Source: Membranipora membranacea
Lineage: Eukaryota; Bryozoa; Gymnolaemata; Cheilostomatida; Membraniporidae
Direction of reading: 5' to 3'
Length of the DNA: 64,000 nt
Assembly: GCA_914767715.1 (NCBI GenBank)
Contig: OU612072.1
Coordinates: forward strand, 13,392,001 to 13,456,000
Part shown: piece after piece, positions 25,701 through 40,820 of the stretch
Layout: each line of letters begins with the position of its first letter
How positions within the stretch are numbered: the first letter of the stretch is position 1
Notes under the pieces: model-generated
What the model was told of the DNA's origin: nothing
Databases searched by the model: none
Seen by the model: only the letters and a program-made list of their open reading frames with translations
Translations under genes and position numbers: made by a program

Positions 25701-28700
25701 TAGAACAGGAATTAGAGCGAGTTTAAAATAAAAAAAAGTAACAAAGGGGGACCCTTGGTTTTTTTTACGGCCTGTTTTAAAAACAGATTTCCTACCCTAA
25801 CCTATCTTCCATACATACCTAACTCTGACCAGTTGATGGTCTCATTGACCTTTTTTAAAATCCCAAATATCAAGAACCTACGATAAATAGAACAGGAATT
25901 ACAGCGAGTTTAAAATTTTTAAAAAGTAACAAAGGGGGAATTCTTGGTTTTTTCTACGGCCAGTTTAAAAAATAGATTTCCTTCTAACCTACTCTATAAC
26001 GTAGGCAGTTTCTCGCTGCCTTTGAAACTGAAACCCGTTTGGGACTGCACCTCTTAGTTTGGCGTCAGCAACATTTTAACGACGGCCACTTTTGTCATAA
26101 AAAAATATTCCAAATGGCAGGTTCAAATTTGAAATAGCAATGGGAATTCTTTCAGACTCTGACCAGTTGATGGCCTCATTGGCCTCCTTTATAATGCGGA
26201 ATATCGAGATCCTACGACAAATAGAACAGGAATTAGAGCGAGTTTAAAATTTAAAAAAGTAACGAAGGGGGACCCTTGGTTTTTTTTACGGCCTGTTTAA
26301 AAACAAGATTTCCTACCCTAACCTACCTTCCATACCTATCAAACTCTGACTCTTGATGGTCTTATTGGCCTCATTCAAAATCCCAAATATCAACAACCTA
26401 CGATAAATAGAACAGGAATTACAGCGAGTTAAAAATATAAAAAAATAACAGAGGGGGGGAACCCTTGGTTTTTTTTACGGCCAGTTAAAAAAATAGATTT
26501 CCTGCTAACCTACTCTACAATGTAGGCAATTTCATGCTGACTTTGAAACTGAAACCCGTTTGGGACTGCTCCTCTTAGTTTGGCGTCAGCAACGTTTATA
26601 ACGAGGGCCACTTTTGTCGTAAAAAACATGCCAAACGACAGGCTCAAATTTGATATAGCCATCAGAATTCTTTCGAACTCTGACCAGTTGATCGCCTCAT
26701 TGGCATCATTCAAAATCCCGAATATCAAGATCCCACGACAAATAGAACAGGAATTAGAGCGAGTTTAAAATTTAAAAAAGTAACAAAGGGGGACCCTTGG
26801 TTTTTTTAACGGCCTGTTTAAAAAATAGATTATCTACCCTAACCTACCTTCCATACATACCAAACTCTGACCAGTTGATGGTCTCATTGCCCTCATTCAA
26901 TATCCCAAATATCAAGATACTACGATAAATAGAACAGGAATTAGAGCGAGTTTAAAATTTTAAAAAGTAACAAAGGGGGGATTCTTGGTTTTTTCTACGG
27001 CCAGTTTAAAAAATAGATTTCCTTCTAACCTACTCTATAACGTAGGCAATTTCTCGCTGACTTTGAAACTGAAACCCGTTTGGGACTGCTCCTCTTAGAT
27101 TGGCGGGAGCAACATTTTAACGAGGGCCACTTTTGTCATAAAAAGTATTCCAAATGGCAGGCTCAAATTTGAAGTGGCCATCGGAATACTTTCAAACTCT
27201 GACCAGTTGATGGCCTCATTGGCCTCATTTATAATGCGGAATATCAAGATCCTACAACAAATAGAACAGGAATTAGAGCGAGTTTAAAATTTAAAAAAGT
27301 AACCAAGGGGGACCCTTGGTTTTTTTACGGCCTGTTTAAAAAATAGATTTCCTACCCTAACCTACCTTCCATACATACCAAACTCTGACCAGTTGATGGT
27401 CTCGTTGACCTCATTCAAAATCCCAAATATCAAGAACATACGATAAATAGAACAGGAATTACAGCGAGTTTAAAATTTTAAAAAAGTAACAAAGGGGGAT
27501 TCCTTGTTTTTTCTACGGCCAGTTTAAAAAATAGATTTCCTTCTAACCTACTCTATAACGTAGGCAATTTCTCGCTGCCTTTGAATCTGAAACCCGTTTG
27601 GGACTGCTCCTCTTAGATTGGCGGCAGCAACCTTTAAGCGAGGGCCACTTTTGTCATAAAAAATATTCCAAATGGCAGGCTCAAATTTGAAATGGCCATC
27701 GGAATTTTTTCAAACTCTGACCAGTTGATGGCCTCATTGGCCTCATTCATAATGCGGAATATCAAGATCCTACAACAAATAGAACAGGAATAAGAGCGAG
27801 TTTAAAATTTAAAAAAGTAACAAAGGGGGACCCTTGGTTTTTTTTACGGCCTGTTTAAAAAATAGATTTCCTACCCTAATCTACCTTCCATACATACCAA
27901 ACTCTGACCAGTTGATGGTCTCATTGACCTTATTCAAATCCCCAATATCAAGAACCTACGATAAATAGAACAGGAATTACAGCGAGTTAAAAATATAAAA
28001 AAAATAACAAAGGGGGGGATCCTTTGTTTTTTTTACGGCCAGTTAAAAAAATAGATTTCCTGCTAACCTACTCTATAACGTAGGCAATTTCATGCTGACT
28101 TGGAAACTGAAACCCGTTTTGGACTGCTCCTCTCAGATTGGCGTCAGCAACGTTTTTAACGAGGGCCACATTTATCATAAAAAAACATGACAAACGGCAG
28201 GCCAAATTTGAAATAGCCATCGGAATTCTTTCAAACTCTGACCAGTTGTTGGTCTCATTGGCATCATTCAACATCCTGAATATCAAGATCCTACAATAAA
28301 TACAACAGGAATTAGAGCGAGTTTAAAATTTAAAAAAGTAACAAAGGGGGGATTCTTGGTTTTTTTTACGGCCAGTTTAAAAAATAGATTTCCTTCTACC
28401 CTACTCTATAACGTAGGCAATTTCATGCTGACTTTGAAACTGAAACCCGTTTGGGACTACTCCTCTTAGATTGGCGGCAGCAACGTTTTTAACGGGGGCC
28501 ACTTTTGTCATAAAAAAACATGCCAAACGGCAGGCTCAAATTTGAAATTGCCATCAGAATTCTTTCGAACTCTGACAAGTTGATGGCCTCATTGGCATCA
28601 TTCAAAATCCCGAATATCAAGATCCTACATTAAATAGAACAGGAATTGGAGCGATTTTAAAATTTAAAAAAGTAACAAAGGGGGGACCCTTGGTTTTTGT

Positions 28701-30975
28701 TACGGCCAGTTTAAAAAATAGATTTACTTCTAACCTTCTCTATAACGTAGGCAATTTCTCGCTGACTTTGAAACTGAAACCCGTTTGGGACTGCTCCTCT
28801 TAGATTGGCGGCAGCAACATTTTAACGAGGGCCACTTTTGTCATAAAAAATATTCCAAATGGCAGGCTCAAATTTGAAATGGCCATCGGAATTCTTTCAA
28901 ACTCTGACCAGATGATGGCCTCATTGGCCTCATTTATAATGCGGAATATCAAGATCCTACAACAAATATAACAGGAATTAGAGCGAGTTTAAAATTTAAA
29001 AAAGTAATAAAGGGGGACCCTTGGTTTTTTTTACGGCCTGTTTAAAAAATAGATTTCCTACCCTAACCTACCTTCCATGCATAGCAAACTCTGACCAGTT
29101 GATGGTCTCGTTGCCCTCATTCAATATCCCAAATATCATGATACTACGATAAATAGAACAGGAATTAGAGCGAGTTTAAAATTTTGAAAAGTAACAAAGG
29201 GGGGATTCTTGGTTTTTTCTACGGCCAGTTTAAAAAATAGATTTCCTTCTAACCTACTCTATAACGTAGGCAATTTCTCGCTGACTTTGAAACAAAAACC
29301 CGTTTGGGACTGCTCCTCTTAGATTGGCGGCAGCAACATTTTAACGAGGGCCACTTTTGTCATAAAAAGTATTCCAAATGGCAGGCTCAAATTTGAAGTG
29401 GCCATCGGAATACTTTCAAACTCTGACCAGTTGATGGCCTCATTGGCCTCATTTATAAGGCGGAATATCAAGATCCTACAACAAATAGAACAGGAATTAG
29501 AGCGAGTTTAAAATAAAAAAAAGTAACAAAGGGGGACCCTTGGTTTTTTTTACGGCCTGTTTTAAAAACAGATTTCCTACCCTAACCTACCTTCCATACA
29601 TACCTAACTCTGACCAGTTGATGGTCTCATTGACCTTTTTTAAAATCCCAAATATCAAGAACCTACGATAAATAGAACAGGAATTACAGCGAGTTTAAAA
29701 TTTTAAAAAAGTAACAAAGGGGGGATTCTTGGTTTTTTCTACGGCCAGATTAAAAAATAGATTTCCTTCTAACCTACTCTATAACGTAGGCAGTTTCTCG
29801 CTGCCTTTGAAACTGAAACCCGTTTGGGACTGCACCTCTTAGTTTGGCGTCAGCAACATTTTAACGACGGCCACTTTTGTCATAAAAAAATATTCCAAAT
29901 GGCAGGTTCAAATTTGAAATAGCAATGGGAATTCTTTCAGACTCTGACCAGTTGATGGCCTCATTGGCCTCCTTTATAATGCGGAATATCGAGATCCTAC
30001 GACAAATAGAACAGGAATTAGAGCGAGTTTAAAATTTAAAAAAGTAACGAAGGGGGACCCTTGGTTTTTTTTACGGCCTGTTTAAAAACAAGATTTCCTA
30101 CCCTAACCTACCTTCCATACCTATCAAACTCTGACTCTTGATGGTCTTATTGGCCTCATTCAAAATCCCAAATATCAACAACCTACGATAAATAGAACAG
30201 GAATTACAGCGAGTTAAAAATATAAAAAAATAACAGAGGGGGGGAACCCTTGGTTTTTTTTACGGCCAGTTAAAAAAATAGATTTCCTGCTAACCTACTC
30301 TACAATGTAGGCAATTTCATGCTGACTTTGAAACTGAAACCCGTTTGGGACTGCTCCTCTTAGTTTGGCGTCAGCAACGTTTATAACGAGGGCCACTTTT
30401 GTCGTAAAAAAACATGCCAAACGACAGGCTCAAATTTGATATAGCCATCAGAATTCTTTCGAACTCTGACCAGTTGATCGCCTCATTGGCATCATTCAAA
30501 ATCCCGAATATCAAGATCCCACGACAAATAGAACAGGAATTAGAGCGAGTTTAAAATTTAAAAAAGTAACAAAGGGGGACCCTTGGTTTTTTTAACGGCC
30601 TGTTTAAAAACTAGATTATCTACCCTAACCTACCTTCCATACATACCAAACTCTGACCAGTTGATGGTCTCATTGCCCTCATTCAATATCCCAAATATCA
30701 AGATACTACGATAAATAGAACAGGAATTAGAGCGAGTTTAAAATTTTAAAAAGTAACAAAGGGGGGATTCTTGGTTTTTTCTACGGCCAGTTTAAAAAAT
30801 AGATTTCCTTCTAACCTACTCTATAACGTAGGCAATTTCTCGCTGACTTTGAAACTGAAACCCGTTTGGGACTGCTCCTCTTAGATTGGCGGGAGCAACA
30901 TTTTAACGAGGGCCACTTTTGTCATAAAAAGTATTCCAAATGGCAGGCTCAAATTTGAAGTGGCCATCGGAATAC
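22741..30975 (+). repeat. Higher-order repeat B, copy 1 (8,235 bp)
   Basis: Sequence from about 22,741 onward is repeated 8,235 bp later with very few differences. Paired landmarks are 23055/31290, 26510/34745 and 28068/36303. Inside the unit there is a further repeat at a shift of about 3,787 bp (26510 against 30297; roughly 24,950-27,190 against 28,730-30,975). One visible difference between these internal halves is a run of six versus seven A after gtcgt (near 26,620 and 30,405). The left boundary is set where the upstream sequences of the two copies stop matching (ggaattc against ggaatac). Confidence 0.85.
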
Positions 30976-33900
30976 TTTCAAACTCTGACCAGTTGATGGC
31001 CTCATTGGCCTCCTTTATAATGCGGAATATCAAGATCCTACAACAAATAGAACAGGAATTAGAGCGAGTTTAAAATTAAAAAAAGTAACAAAGGGGGACC
31101 CTTGGTTTTTTTTACGGCCTGTTTAAAAAATAGATTTCCTACCCTAAGCTACCTTCCATACATAGCAAACTCTGACCAGTTGATGGTCTCGTTGCCCTCA
31201 TTCAATATCCCAAATATCATGATACTACGATAAATAGAACAGGAATTAGAGCGAGTTTAAAATTTTAAAAAGTAACAAAGGGGGGATTCTTGGTTTTTTT
31301 TACGGCCAGTTTAAAAAATAGATTTCCTTCTACCCTACTCTATAACGTAGGCAATTTCATGCTGACTTTGAAACTGAAACCCGTTTGGGACTACTCCTCT
31401 CAGATTGGCGGCAGCAACTTTTTTAAGGGGGGCCACTTTTGTCATAAAAAAACATGCCAAACGGCAGGCTCAAATTTGAAATTGCCATCAGAATTCTTTC
31501 GAACTCTGACCGGTTGATGGCCTCATTGGCATCATTCAAAATCCCGAATATCAAGATCCTACATTAAATAGAACAGGAATTAGAGCGAGTTTAAAATTTA
31601 AAAAAGTAACAAAGGGGGAACCTTGGTTTTTGTTACGGCCAGTTTAAAAAATAGATTTCCTTCTACCCTACTCTATAACGTAGGCAATTTCATGCTGACT
31701 TTGAAACTGAAACCCGTTTGGGACTACTCCTCTTAGATTGGCGGAAGCAACGTTTTTAACGGGGGCCACTTTTGTCATAAAAAAACATGCCAAACGGCAG
31801 GCTCAAATTTGAAATTGCCATCAGAATTCTTTCAAACTCTGACCAGTTGATGGCCTCATTGGCATCATTCAAAATACCAAATATCAAGATCCTACGATAA
31901 ATAGAACAAGAATTAGAGCGAGTTTAAAATTTTAAAGAGTAACAAAGGGGGGATTCTTGGTTTTTTTTACGGCCAGTTTAAAAAATAGATTTCCTTCTAA
32001 CCTACTCTATAACGTAGGCAATTTCTCGCTGACTTTGAAACTGAAACCCGTTTGGGACTGCTCATCTTAGATTGGCGGCAGCAACATTTTAACGAGGGCC
32101 ACTTTTGTCATAAAAAATATTCCAAATGGCAGGCTCAAATTTGAAATGGCCATCAGAATTCTTTTAAACTCTGACCAGTTGATGGCCTCATTGGCATCAT
32201 TCAAAATACCAAATATCAAGATCCTACGATAAATAGAACAAGAATTAGAGCGAGTTTAAAATTTTAAAAAGTAACAAAGGGGGGATTCTTGGTTTTTTTT
32301 ACGGCCAGTTTAAAAAATAGATTTCCTTCTAACCTACTCTATAACGTAGGCAATTTCTCGCTGACTTTGAAACTGAAACCCGTTTGGGACTGCTCATCTT
32401 AGATTGGCGGCAGCAACATTTTAACGAGGGCCACTTTTGTCATAAAAAGTATTCCAAATGGCAGGCTCAATTTTGAAATGGCCATCGGAATTCTTTCAAA
32501 CTCTGACCAGATGATGGCCTCATTGGCCTCATTTATAATGCGGAATATCAAGATCCTATAACAAATATAACTGGAATTAGAGCGAGTTTAAAATTTAAAA
32601 AAGTAATAAAGGGGGACCCTTGGTTTTTTTTACGGCCTGTTTAAAAAATAGATTTCCTACCCTAACCTACCTTCCATACATAGCAAACTCTGACCAGTTG
32701 ATGGTCTCGTTGCCCTCATTCAATATCCCAAATATCATGATACTACGATAAATAGAACAGGAATTAGAGCGAGTTTAAAATTTTAAAAAGTAACAAAGGG
32801 GGGATTCTTGGTTTTTTTTACGGCCAGTTTAAAAAATAGATTTCCTTCTAACCTACTCTATAACGTAGGCAATTTCTCGCTGACTTTGAAACTGAAACCC
32901 GTTTGGGACTGCTCATCTTAGATTGGCGGCAGCAACATTTTAACGAGGGCCACTTTTGTCATAAAAAATATTCCAAATGGCAGGCTCAAATTTGAAATGG
33001 CCATCGGAATTCTTTCAAAATCTGACCAGTTGATGGCCTCATTGGCATCATTCAAAATACCAAATATCAAGATCCTGCGATAAATAGAACAAGAATTAGA
33101 GCGAGTTTAAAATTTTAAAAAGTAACAAAGGGGGGATTCTTGGTTTTTTTTACGGCCAGTTTAAAAAACAGATTTCCTTCTAACCTACTCTATAACGTAG
33201 GCAATTTCTCGCTGACTTTGAAACTGAAACCCGTTTGGGACTGCTCCTCTTAGATTGGCGGCAGCAACATTTTAACGAGGGCCACTTTTGTCATAAAAAA
33301 TATTCCAAATGGCAGGCTCAAATTTGAAATGGCCATCGGAATTCTTTCAAACTCTGACCAGATGATGGCCTCATTGGCCTCATTTATAATGCGGAATATC
33401 AAGATCCTACAACAAATATAACAGGAATTAGAGCGAGTTTAAAATTTAAAAAAGTAATAAAGGGGGACCCTTGGTTTTTTTTACGGCCTGTTTAAAAAAT
33501 AGATTTCCTACCCTAACCTACCTTCCATGCATAGCAAACTCTGACCAGTTGATGGTCTCAATGCCCTCATTCAATATCCCAAATATCATGATACTACGAT
33601 AAATAGAACAGGAATTAGAGCGAGTTTAAAATTTTGAAAAGTAACAAAGGGGGGATTCTTGGTTTTTTCTACGGCCAGTTTAAAAAATAGATTTCCTTCT
33701 AACCTACTCTATAACGTAGGCAATTTCTCGCTGACTTTGAAACAAAAACCCGTTTGGGACTGCTCCTCTTAGATTGGCGGCAGCAACATTTTAACGAGGG
33801 CCACTTTTGTCATAAAAAGTATTCCAAATGGCAGGCTCAAATTTGAAGTGGCCATCGGAATACTTTCAAACTCTGACCAGTTGATGGCCTCATTGGCCTC

Positions 33901-36900
33901 ATTTATAAGGCGGAATATCAAGATCCTACAACAAATAGAACAGGAATTAGAGCGAGTTTAAAATAAAAAAAAGTAACAAAGGGGGACCCTTGGTTTTTTT
34001 TACGGCCTGTTTTAAAAACAGATTTCCTACCCTAACCTATCTTCCATACATACCTAACTCTGACCAGTTGATGGTCTCATTGACCTTTTTTAAAATCCCA
34101 AATATCAAGAACCTACGATAAATAGAACAGGAATTACAGCGAGTTTAAAATTTTTAAAAAGTAACAAAGGGGGAATTCTTGGTTTTTTCTACGGCCAGTT
34201 TAAAAAATAGATTTCCTTCTAACCTACTCTATAACGTAGGCAGTTTCTCGCTGCCTTTGAAACTGAAACCCGTTTGGGACTGCACCTCTTAGTTTGGCGT
34301 CAGCAACATTTTAACGACGGCCACTTTTGTCATAAAAAAATATTCCAAATGGCAGGTTCAAATTTGAAATAGCAATGGGAATTCTTTCAGACTCTGACCA
34401 GTTGATGGCCTCATTGGCCTCCTTTATAATGCGGAATATCGAGATCCTACGACAAATAGAACAGGAATTAGAGCGAGTTTAAAATTTAAAAAAGTAACGA
34501 AGGGGGACCCTTGGTTTTTTTTACGGCCTGTTTAAAAACAAGATTTCCTACCCTAACCTACCTTCCATACCTATCAAACTCTGACTCTTGATGGTCTTAT
34601 TGGCCTCATTCAAAATCCCAAATATCAACAACCTACGATAAATAGAACAGGAATTACAGCGAGTTAAAAATATAAAAAAATAACAGAGGGGGGGAACCCT
34701 TGGTTTTTTTTACGGCCAGTTAAAAAAATAGATTTCCTGCTAACCTACTCTACAATGTAGGCAATTTCATGCTGACTTTGAAACTGAAACCCGTTTGGGA
34801 CTGCTCCTCTTAGTTTGGCGTCAGCAACGTTTATAACGAGGGCCACTTTTGTCGTAAAAAACATGCCAAACGACAGGCTCAAATTTGATATAGCCATCAG
34901 AATTCTTTCGAACTCTGACCAGTTGATCGCCTCATTGGCATCATTCAAAATCCCGAATATCAAGATCCCACGACAAATAGAACAGGAATTAGAGCGAGTT
35001 TAAAATTTAAAAAAGTAACAAAGGGGGACCCTTGGTTTTTTTAACGGCCTGTTTAAAAAATAGATTATCTACCCTAACCTACCTTCCATACATACCAAAC
35101 TCTGACCAGTTGATGGTCTCATTGCCCTCATTCAATATCCCAAATATCAAGATACTACGATAAATAGAACAGGAATTAGAGCGAGTTTAAAATTTTAAAA
35201 AGTAACAAAGGGGGGATTCTTGGTTTTTTCTACGGCCAGTTTAAAAAATAGATTTCCTTCTAACCTACTCTATAACGTAGGCAATTTCTCGCTGACTTTG
35301 AAACTGAAACCCGTTTGGGACTGCTCCTCTTAGATTGGCGGGAGCAACATTTTAACGAGGGCCACTTTTGTCATAAAAAGTATTCCAAATGGCAGGCTCA
35401 AATTTGAAGTGGCCATCGGAATACTTTCAAACTCTGACCAGTTGATGGCCTCATTGGCCTCATTTATAATGCGGAATATCAAGATCCTACAACAAATAGA
35501 ACAGGAATTAGAGCGAGTTTAAAATTTAAAAAAGTAACCAAGGGGGACCCTTGGTTTTTTTACGGCCTGTTTAAAAAATAGATTTCCTACCCTAACCTAC
35601 CTTCCATACATACCAAACTCTGACCAGTTGATGGTCTCGTTGACCTCATTCAAAATCCCAAATATCAAGAACATACGATAAATAGAACAGGAATTACAGC
35701 GAGTTTAAAATTTTAAAAAAGTAACAAAGGGGGATTCCTTGTTTTTTCTACGGCCAGTTTAAAAAATAGATTTCCTTCTAACCTACTCTATAACGTAGGC
35801 AATTTCTCGCTGCCTTTGAATCTGAAACCCGTTTGGGACTGCTCCTCTTAGATTGGCGGCAGCAACCTTTAAGCGAGGGCCACTTTTGTCATAAAAAATA
35901 TTCCAAATGGCAGGCTCAAATTTGAAATGGCCATCGGAATTTTTTCAAACTCTGACCAGTTGATGGCCTCATTGGCCTCATTCATAATGCGGAATATCAA
36001 GATCCTACAACAAATAGAACAGGAATAAGAGCGAGTTTAAAATTTAAAAAAGTAACAAAGGGGGACCCTTGGTTTTTTTTACGGCCTGTTTAAAAAATAG
36101 ATTTCCTACCCTAATCTACCTTCCATACATACCAAACTCTGACCAGTTGATGGTCTCATTGACCTTATTCAAATCCCCAATATCAAGAACCTACGATAAA
36201 TAGAACAGGAATTACAGCGAGTTAAAAATATAAAAAAAATAACAAAGGGGGGGATCCTTTGTTTTTTTTACGGCCAGTTAAAAAAATAGATTTCCTGCTA
36301 ACCTACTCTATAACGTAGGCAATTTCATGCTGACTTGGAAACTGAAACCCGTTTTGGACTGCTCCTCTCAGATTGGCGTCAGCAACGTTTTTAACGAGGG
36401 CCACATTTATCATAAAAAAACATGACAAACGGCAGGCCAAATTTGAAATAGCCATCGGAATTCTTTCAAACTCTGACCAGTTGTTGGTCTCATTGGCATC
36501 ATTCAACATCCTGAATATCAAGATCCTACAATAAATACAACAGGAATTAGAGCGAGTTTAAAATTTAAAAAAGTAACAAAGGGGGGATTCTTGGTTTTTT
36601 TTACGGCCAGTTTAAAAAATAGATTTCCTTCTACCCTACTCTATAACGTAGGCAATTTCATGCTGACTTTGAAACTGAAACCCGTTTGGGACTACTCCTC
36701 TTAGATTGGCGGCAGCAACGTTTTTAACGGGGGCCACTTTTGTCATAAAAAAACATGCCAAACGGCAGGCTCAAATTTGAAATTGCCATCAGAATTCTTT
36801 CGAACTCTGACAAGTTGATGGCCTCATTGGCATCATTCAAAATCCCGAATATCAAGATCCTACATTAAATAGAACAGGAATTGGAGCGATTTTAAAATTT

Positions 36901-39210
36901 AAAAAAGTAACAAAGGGGGGACCCTTGGTTTTTGTTACGGCCAGTTTAAAAAATAGATTTACTTCTAACCTTCTCTATAACGTAGGCAATTTCTCGCTGA
37001 CTTTGAAACTGAAACCCGTTTGGGACTGCTCCTCTTAGATTGGCGGCAGCAACATTTTAACGAGGGCCACTTTTGTCATAAAAAATATTCCAAATGGCAG
37101 GCTCAAATTTGAAATGGCCATCGGAATTCTTTCAAACTCTGACCAGATGATGGCCTCATTGGCCTCATTTATAATGCGGAATATCAAGATCCTACAACAA
37201 ATATAACAGGAATTAGAGCGAGTTTAAAATTTAAAAAAGTAATAAAGGGGGACCCTTGGTTTTTTTTACGGCCTGTTTAAAAAATAGATTTCCTACCCTA
37301 ACCTACCTTCCATGCATAGCAAACTCTGACCAGTTGATGGTCTCGTTGCCCTCATTCAATATCCCAAATATCATGATACTACGATAAATAGAACAGGAAT
37401 TAGAGCGAGTTTAAAATTTTGAAAAGTAACAAAGGGGGGATTCTTGGTTTTTTCTACGGCCAGTTTAAAAAATAGATTTCCTTCTAACCTACTCTATAAC
37501 GTAGGCAATTTCTCGCTGACTTTGAAACAAAAACCCGTTTGGGACTGCTCCTCTTAGATTGGCGGCAGCAACATTTTAACGAGGGCCACTTTTGTCATAA
37601 AAAGTATTCCAAATGGCAGGCTCAAATTTGAAGTGGCCATCGGAATACTTTCAAACTCTGACCAGTTGATGGCCTCATTGGCCTCATTTATAAGGCGGAA
37701 TATCAAGATCCTACAACAAATAGAACAGGAATTAGAGCGAGTTTAAAATAAAAAAAAGTAACAAAGGGGGACCCTTGGTTTTTTTTACGGCCTGTTTTAA
37801 AAACAGATTTCCTACCCTAACCTACCTTCCATACATACCTAACTCTGACCAGTTGATGGTCTCATTGACCTTTTTTAAAATCCCAAATATCAAGAACCTA
37901 CGATAAATAGAACAGGAATTACAGCGAGTTTAAAATTTTAAAAAAGTAACAAAGGGGGGATTCTTGGTTTTTTCTACGGCCAGATTAAAAAATAGATTTC
38001 CTTCTAACCTACTCTATAACGTAGGCAGTTTCTCGCTGCCTTTGAAACTGAAACCCGTTTGGGACTGCACCTCTTAGTTTGGCGTCAGCAACATTTTAAC
38101 GACGGCCACTTTTGTCATAAAAAAATATTCCAAATGGCAGGTTCAAATTTGAAATAGCAATGGGAATTCTTTCAGACTCTGACCAGTTGATGGCCTCATT
38201 GGCCTCCTTTATAATGCGGAATATCGAGATCCTACGACAAATAGAACAGGAATTAGAGCGAGTTTAAAATTTAAAAAAGTAACGAAGGGGGACCCTTGGT
38301 TTTTTTTACGGCCTGTTTAAAAACAAGATTTCCTACCCTAACCTACCTTCCATACCTATCAAACTCTGACTCTTGATGGTCTTATTGGCCTCATTCAAAA
38401 TCCCAAATATCAACAACCTACGATAAATAGAACAGGAATTACAGCGAGTTAAAAATATAAAAAAATAACAGAGGGGGGGAACCCTTGGTTTTTTTTACGG
38501 CCAGTTAAAAAAATAGATTTCCTGCTAACCTACTCTACAATGTAGGCAATTTCATGCTGACTTTGAAACTGAAACCCGTTTGGGACTGCTCCTCTTAGTT
38601 TGGCGTCAGCAACGTTTATAACGAGGGCCACTTTTGTCGTAAAAAACATGCCAAACGACAGGCTCAAATTTGATATAGCCATCAGAATTCTTTCGAACTC
38701 TGACCAGTTGATCGCCTCATTGGCATCATTCAAAATCCCGAATATCAAGATCCCACGACAAATAGAACAGGAATTAGAGCGAGTTTAAAATTTAAAAAAG
38801 TAACAAAGGGGGACCCTTGGTTTTTTTAACGGCCTGTTTAAAAACTAGATTATCTACCCTAACCTACCTTCCATACATACCAAACTCTGACCAGTTGATG
38901 GTCTCATTGCCCTCATTCAATATCCCAAATATCAAGATACTACGATAAATAGAACAGGAATTAGAGCGAGTTTAAAATTTTAAAAAGTAACAAAGGGGGG
39001 ATTCTTGGTTTTTTCTACGGCCAGTTTAAAAAATAGATTTCCTTCTAACCTACTCTATAACGTAGGCAATTTCTCGCTGACTTTGAAACTGAAACCCGTT
39101 TGGGACTGCTCCTCTTAGATTGGCGGGAGCAACATTTTAACGAGGGCCACTTTTGTCATAAAAAGTATTCCAAATGGCAGGCTCAAATTTGAAGTGGCCA
39201 TCGGAATACT
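30976..39210 (+). repeat. Higher-order repeat B, copy 2 (8,235 bp)
   Basis: This copy reproduces block B copy 1 at a constant shift of 8,235 bp, including its internal 3.79-kb repeat (34745 against 38530). Near the end the copy leaves the expected order: instead of the gcctcctttataatg variant it continues with gcctcatttataatg, as found near 27,190 and 35,426. The third, partial copy therefore starts at the inner repeat rather than the unit start. This is a typical trace of unequal crossing over within an array. Confidence 0.83.
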
Positions 39211-40820
39211 TTCAAACTCTGACCAGTTGATGGCCTCATTGGCCTCATTTATAATGCGGAATATCAAGATCCTACAACAAATAGAACAGGAATTAGAGCG
39301 AGTTTAAAATTTAAAAAAGTAACCAAGGGGGACCCTTGGTTTTTTTACGGCCTGTTTAAAAAATAGATTTCCTACCCTAACCTACCTTCCATACATACCA
39401 AACTCTGACCAGTTGATGGTCTCGTTGACCTCATTCAAAATCCCAAATATCAAGAACATACGATAAATAGAACAGGAATTACAGCGAGTTTAAAATTTTA
39501 AAAAAGTAACAAAGGGGGATTCCTTGTTTTTTCTACGGCCAGTTTAAAAAATAGATTTCCTTCTAACCTACTCTATAACGTAGGCAATTTCTCGCTGCCT
39601 TTGAAACTGAAACCCGTTTGGGACTGCTCCTCTTAGATTGGCGGCAGCAACCTTTAAGCGAGGGCCACTTTTGTCATAAAAAATATTCCAAATGGCAGGC
39701 TCAAATTTGAAATGGCCATCATAATTTTTTCAAACTCTGACCAGTTGATGGCCTCATTGGCCTCATTCATAATGCGGAATATCAAGATCCTACAACAAAT
39801 AGAACAGGAATAAGAGCGAGTTTAAAATTTAAAAAAGTAACAAAGGGGGACCCTTGGTTTTTTTTACGGCCTGTTTAAAAAATAGATTTCCTACCCTAAT
39901 CTACCTTCCATACATACCAAACTCTGACCAGTTGATGGTCTCATTGACCTTTTTCAAATCCCCAATATCAAGAACCTACGATAAATAGAACAGGAATTAC
40001 AGCGAGTTAAAAATATAAAAAAAATAACAAAGGGGGGATCCTTTGTTTTTTTTACGGCCAGTTAAAAAAATAGATTTCCTGCTAACCTACTCTATAACGT
40101 AGGCAATTTCATGCTGACTTGGAAACTGAAACCCGTTTTGGACTGCTCCTCTCAGATTGGCGTCAGCAACGTTTTTAACGAGGGCCACATTTATCATAAA
40201 AAAACATGACAAACGGCAGGCCAAATTTGAAATAGCCATCGGAATTCTTTCAAACTCTGACCAGTTGTTGGTCTCATTGGCATCATTCAAAATCCTGAAT
40301 ATCAAGATCCTACAATAAATACAACAGGAATTAGAGCGAGTTTAAAATTTAAAAAAGTAACAAAGGGGGGATTCTTGGTTTTTTTTACGGCCAGTTTAAA
40401 AAATAGATTTCCTTCTACCCTACTCTATAACGTAGGCAATTTCATGCTGACTTTGAAACTGAAACCCGTTTGGGACTACTCCTCTTAGATTGGCGGCAGC
40501 AACGTTTTTAACGGGGGCCACTTTTGTCATAAAAAAACATGCCAAACGGCAGGCTCAAATTTGAAATTGCCATCAGAATTCTTTCGAACTCTGACAAGTT
40601 GATGGCCTCATTGGCATCATTCAAAATCCCGAATATCAAGATCCTACATTAAATAGAACAGGAATTGGAGCGAGTTTAAAATTTAAAAAAGTAACAAAGG
40701 GGGGACCCTTGGTTTTTGTTACGGCCAGTTTAAAAAATAGATTTACTTCTAACCTTCTCTATAATGTAGGCAATTTCTCGCTGACTTTGAAACTGAAACC
40801 CGTTTGGGACTGCTCCTCTT
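39211..40820 (+). repeat. Partial third copy of higher-order repeat B
   Basis: This stretch matches 35,426-37,020 at a shift of about 3,785 bp and 27,190-28,790 at about 12,020 bp. The variant monomer with a roughly 72-codon antisense open frame appears at 28068, 36303 and 40087. Divergence becomes obvious after about 40,750, where the equivalent of ttagattggcggc reads ttagtttggcgtc. The right end is therefore approximate. Confidence 0.75.
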
